DNA of 64,000 bases from Streptomyces pactum (GTDB lineage Bacteria > Actinomycetota > Actinomycetes > Streptomycetales > Streptomycetaceae): NCBI RefSeq assembly GCF_016031615.1, contig NZ_JACYXC010000001.1, forward strand, positions 5,952,001 through 6,016,000, given 5' to 3'. The notes beneath the pieces were generated by a model. That model was given only the letters and a program-made list of their open reading frames with translations, searched no databases and was not told where the DNA came from. The translations under genes were made by a program, and so were the position numbers. How positions within the stretch are numbered: position 1 is the stretch's first letter; each line of letters begins with the position of its first letter. This document shows, piece after piece, positions 61,919-64,000 of this stretch.

Positions 61919-63154
61919 TCAGCCGGTGGTGCCCTCGTCCACCGGTTCCAGCGTCTCGGCCGCGGGAGCGGACGCCCCGGTGGCCGGGGCCGGCCGCCGG
62001 CGTGCGGCCAGCCGGGTGGCGACGGGCTCGGTGTAGCGGGCGGTCAGCGGCCCCAGCACGACCAGGACGAGCACGTACGCGGTGGCCAGCGGCCCGAGAT
62101 CCGGTTCGATGCCGGCGGTGACCGCGAGGCCGGCGATGACGATGGAGAACTCGCCGCGGGCCACCAGGGTGCCGCCGGCCCGCCAGCGGCCCTTGGCCGA
62201 GATCCCCGCCCGCCGGGCCGCCCAGTAGCCGGTGGCGATCTTCGTACCGGCGGTGAACACCGCCAGCGCGAGCGCGGGAAGCAGCACCGGCGGAATGCTC
62301 GACGGGTCGGTGTGCAGACCGAAGAAGACGAAGAACACGGCCGCGAACAGGTCCCGCAGCGGGCTGAGGAGGTTGTGCGCGCCCTCGGCGACCTCACCGG
62401 ACAGGGCGATGCCGACGAGGAAGGCGCCGACCGCGGCGGACACCTGGAGCTGCTGGGCGATCCCGGCGACCAGGAGGGTCAGGCCCAGGACGACCAGGAG
62501 CAGCTTCTCGGGGTCGTCGCTGGAGACGAACCGGGAGATGATCCGGCCGTACCGGACGGCCAGGAACAGCACCAGCCCCGCGACGCCGAGCGCGATGGCC
62601 AGTGTGAGGCTGCCCGCGGCCAGCCCCACGCCGGCCAGCAGCGCGGTGACGATGGGCAGGTAGACGGCCATGGCCAGGTCCTCCAGCACCAGGATGCTGA
62701 GGATCACCGGCGTCTCGCGGTTGCCCAGCCGCCCGAGGTCACCCATCACCTTGGCGATGACCCCGGACGAGGAGATCCAGGTCACCCCGGCCAGCACCAC
62801 CGCCGCCACCGGCCCCCAGCCCAGCAGCAGCGCCATCGCCGCGCCGGGCAGCGCGTTGAGGGCGGCGTCCACCAGGCCCGCCGGGTACTGCGTACGGAGG
62901 TTGGAGACCAGGTCGCTGGCGGTGTACTCCAGCCCGAGCATCAGCAGGAGCAGGATCACGCCGATCTCGGCCCCGATGGCGACGAACTCCTCGCTGGCGC
63001 CCAGCGGCAGCAGCCCGCCCGTCCCGAAGGCGAGCCCGGCCAGGAGGTAGAGCGGGATGGGGGAGAACTGGAACCGCCCGGCGAACCGGCCGAGCAGGCC
63101 GAGCCCGAGGATGATGGCGCCGAACTCGATCAGGAAGATCGCGGAGGAGTGCAC
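61919..63154 (-). CDS. CPA2-family cation:proton antiporter
   Basis: 411 aa, about 12-13 transmembrane helices. Includes IGVILLLLMLGLEYTASDLV, SSSGVIAKVMGDLGRLGNRE and LVLEDLAMAVYLPIVTALLA, the Na/H-exchanger (KefB-like) core with the Glu-Asp pair (LED). No TrkA-N domain is fused; that role falls to the separate upstream gene. It exchanges K+ (or Na+) for H+. GGGAG is six bases before the GTG. The two genes are three bases apart. Confidence 0.92.
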   Translation of the reverse strand: MHSSAIFLIEFGAIILGLGLLGRFAGRFQFSPIPLYLLAGLAFGTGGLLPLGASEEFVAIGAEIGVILLLLMLGLEYTASDLVSNLRTQYPAGLVDAALNALPGAAMALLLGWGPVAAVVLAGVTWISSSGVIAKVMGDLGRLGNRETPVILSILVLEDLAMAVYLPIVTALLAGVGLAAGSLTLAIALGVAGLVLFLAVRYGRIISRFVSSDDPEKLLLVVLGLTLLVAGIAQQLQVSAAVGAFLVGIALSGEVAEGAHNLLSPLRDLFAAVFFVFFGLHTDPSSIPPVLLPALALAVFTAGTKIATGYWAARRAGISAKGRWRAGGTLVARGEFSIVIAGLAVTAGIEPDLGPLATAYVLVLVVLGPLTARYTEPVATRLAARRRPAPATGASAPAAETLEPVDEGTTG

Positions 63155-63157
63155 CGA

Positions 63158-63643
63158 TCACTCCCGTCCGAGTATCGCGGCGGCCGCCTCCACACCCTCA
63201 CGGGTGCCGATCACGATGAGCACGTCCCCGCCGGCGAGCCGGAACGACGGCGGCGGCGAGGGGATCGCCTCCGCCCGGCGCAGCACCGCCACGATGGAGG
63301 CGCCGGTCTCGCTCCGCAGACACGTCTCGCCCATCAGCCGACCGTTCCAGTGCGAGGCGGCGGGCAGCTCTATCCGCTCGGCGACCAGGCCGAGATCGGT
63401 CGTGGACAGCAGGTTCTGGCAGTGGTGAGAGGGCATCAGCGCGTCGATGAGCGCCTCCGTCTCGCCCGCCGACAGCTTCACCGACAGCGCGCACTGGTCG
63501 GGGTCGTCCCCCCGGTAGGCGCTGAGGATGCGCCCGCCGTCGCGGTGCGCCACGACCGAGAGGAGCCGGTGTTCACGTGTCGTGAGGTCGTAACGGACGC
63601 CGATCCCGGGCAACGGCGTCCTGCTCATGCGGGGGGCGGGCAC
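63158..63643 (-). CDS. TrkA-C (KhtT-like) regulatory subunit of the antiporter
   Basis: 161 aa. An N-terminal small domain (GIGVRYDLTTREHRLLSVVA) is followed by a RCK_C/TrkA-C domain (FRLAGGDVLIVIGTREGVEA). In Bacillus KhtTU such a protein controls K+/H+ antiport by binding a nucleotide such as c-di-AMP; the same is inferred here. GTG 63643 was chosen because AGGAGG lies seven bases upstream; ATG 63628 is the alternative. Confidence 0.88.
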   Translation of the reverse strand: MPAPRMSRTPLPGIGVRYDLTTREHRLLSVVAHRDGGRILSAYRGDDPDQCALSVKLSAGETEALIDALMPSHHCQNLLSTTDLGLVAERIELPAASHWNGRLMGETCLRSETGASIVAVLRRAEAIPSPPPSFRLAGGDVLIVIGTREGVEAAAAILGRE

Positions 63644-64000
63644 GGGGCGTCCTCCTGGGAGCGGGGGCGGGGAAGGGGCGGACACTCGCGGGGCCGCCTT
63701 GGTGAATACTTTACCTGGGCAACAATTTGGGTCGAATTTCGGCCATGTGGGAGTTCGCCCCGCGGTGGACGGCGCCGTTCCGGCGGGGGTCCCGGGGATC
63801 CCGGCGCCGGAGCACCGGGCGCGGGCGGCGCGAGGCGTGGTGCGGATCGGCCGGTGCGAGGTGCCCGCCCCACCTCCCGGTGCCGGGGGTGGCGCACCGG
63901 TTCCCATGCGGTGGGCGGTCGGCGGGCGGCGCCGTGCACCATGTCGAACAGCAGGTTGCCGACAGGGACACGGAAGAGGTCGATGCAATGATCGAGTGGA
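63644..64000. other. Right edge: antiporter promoter region and possible gene edge
   Basis: An AT-richer stretch at 63703-63735 (AATTGTTGCCCAGGTAAAGT on the minus strand) is the likely promoter of the antiporter pair. At 63988 an ATG (ATG ATC GAG TGG) follows GGAAGAGG and could start a gene beyond the window. The minus strand here also reads sense-like (DLFRVPVGNLLFDMVHG), so direction is undecided. Confidence 0.35.

Noticed and set aside
61806..62036. 76-codon ORF with upstream promoter-like sequence
   Set aside because: Overlaps the antiporter 3' end, weak ribosome binding site and no recognisable protein.
1..64000. Biosynthetic gene cluster, prophage or defence island
   Set aside because: No PKS/NRPS/terpene core, phage structural gene, nuclease-methylase pair or toxin-antitoxin set was found; the genes are housekeeping, transport and regulation.

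Overview
The window is ordinary chromosomal DNA from a high-GC actinomycete, almost certainly Streptomyces or a close relative. Codon third positions are nearly all G or C, GTG starts are common, and genes often overlap by four bases (ATGA or GTGA). The families present also fit Streptomyces: SigE-family sigma factor, GAF/HTH and PucR regulators, DUF2637 protein, mycothiol-type DinB enzyme, and a short cys-operon leader peptide. I see no tRNA, rRNA, CRISPR array, transposase, integrase or phage gene.

Layout. 1-5 kb: 5' part of an MMPL transporter, a secreted subtilisin-type protease, a ChrR-like cupin and a DsbA/Rv2466c-like thioredoxin-fold protein. 5-15 kb: one long minus-strand sulfur operon, in transcription order leader peptide, cysI, two mini-genes (43 and 59 aa), cysH, cysC, cysD, cysN, ssuA, ssuB, ssuC and a sirohydrochlorin chelatase. 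It contains sulfate activation, reduction to sulfide, a sulfonate- or sulfate-type importer, and the chelatase that makes siroheme for CysI. 15-26 kb: GNAT, GAF regulator, YihY/BrkB membrane protein, a copper module (copA plus a His-tailed secreted protein flanking three CsoR-like sites), a frameshifted SpoU-type rRNA methyltransferase, rsgA and a TmrB-like tunicamycin-resistance homologue. 27-40 kb: flavin disulfide oxidoreductase, DUF456 protein, TrmB/LuxR-type regulator divergent from a frameshifted PP2C-domain protein, pyruvate oxidase, anti-sigma ATPase, DUF2637 protein, GntR regulator and TPR protein. 40-46 kb: a purine locus (PucR, NCS2 permease, XdhC) in which the xanthine dehydrogenase structural genes are missing; a short remnant resembling the N-terminus of the FAD subunit sits where they would be expected. 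46-50 kb: a GH6 glycosidase whose catalytic domain is interrupted by about 350 low-complexity residues, then minisatellite DNA. 50-64 kb: two divergent MarR pairs (one with an FMN reductase-GNAT fusion, one with a questin-oxidase family protein), a GT2-polytopic membrane fusion, a SigE-family sigma factor with a partner, a GlxA/AraC regulator divergent from an imine reductase-like gene and a maleylpyruvate isomerase-like gene, and a KhtT-like/CPA2 antiporter pair.

Points of most interest: the split GH6 domain; the apparent loss of xanthine dehydrogenase that leaves XdhC and PucR orphaned; the cys leader peptide with an AT-rich palindrome upstream; the nested mini-genes inside the sulfur operon; and three separate apparent frameshifts (near 23180, 32400-32465 and 49496). 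The frameshifts are either real gene decay or base-call errors and should be checked against reads before any is treated as biology. All family assignments are from memory of sequence motifs; no database search was run.
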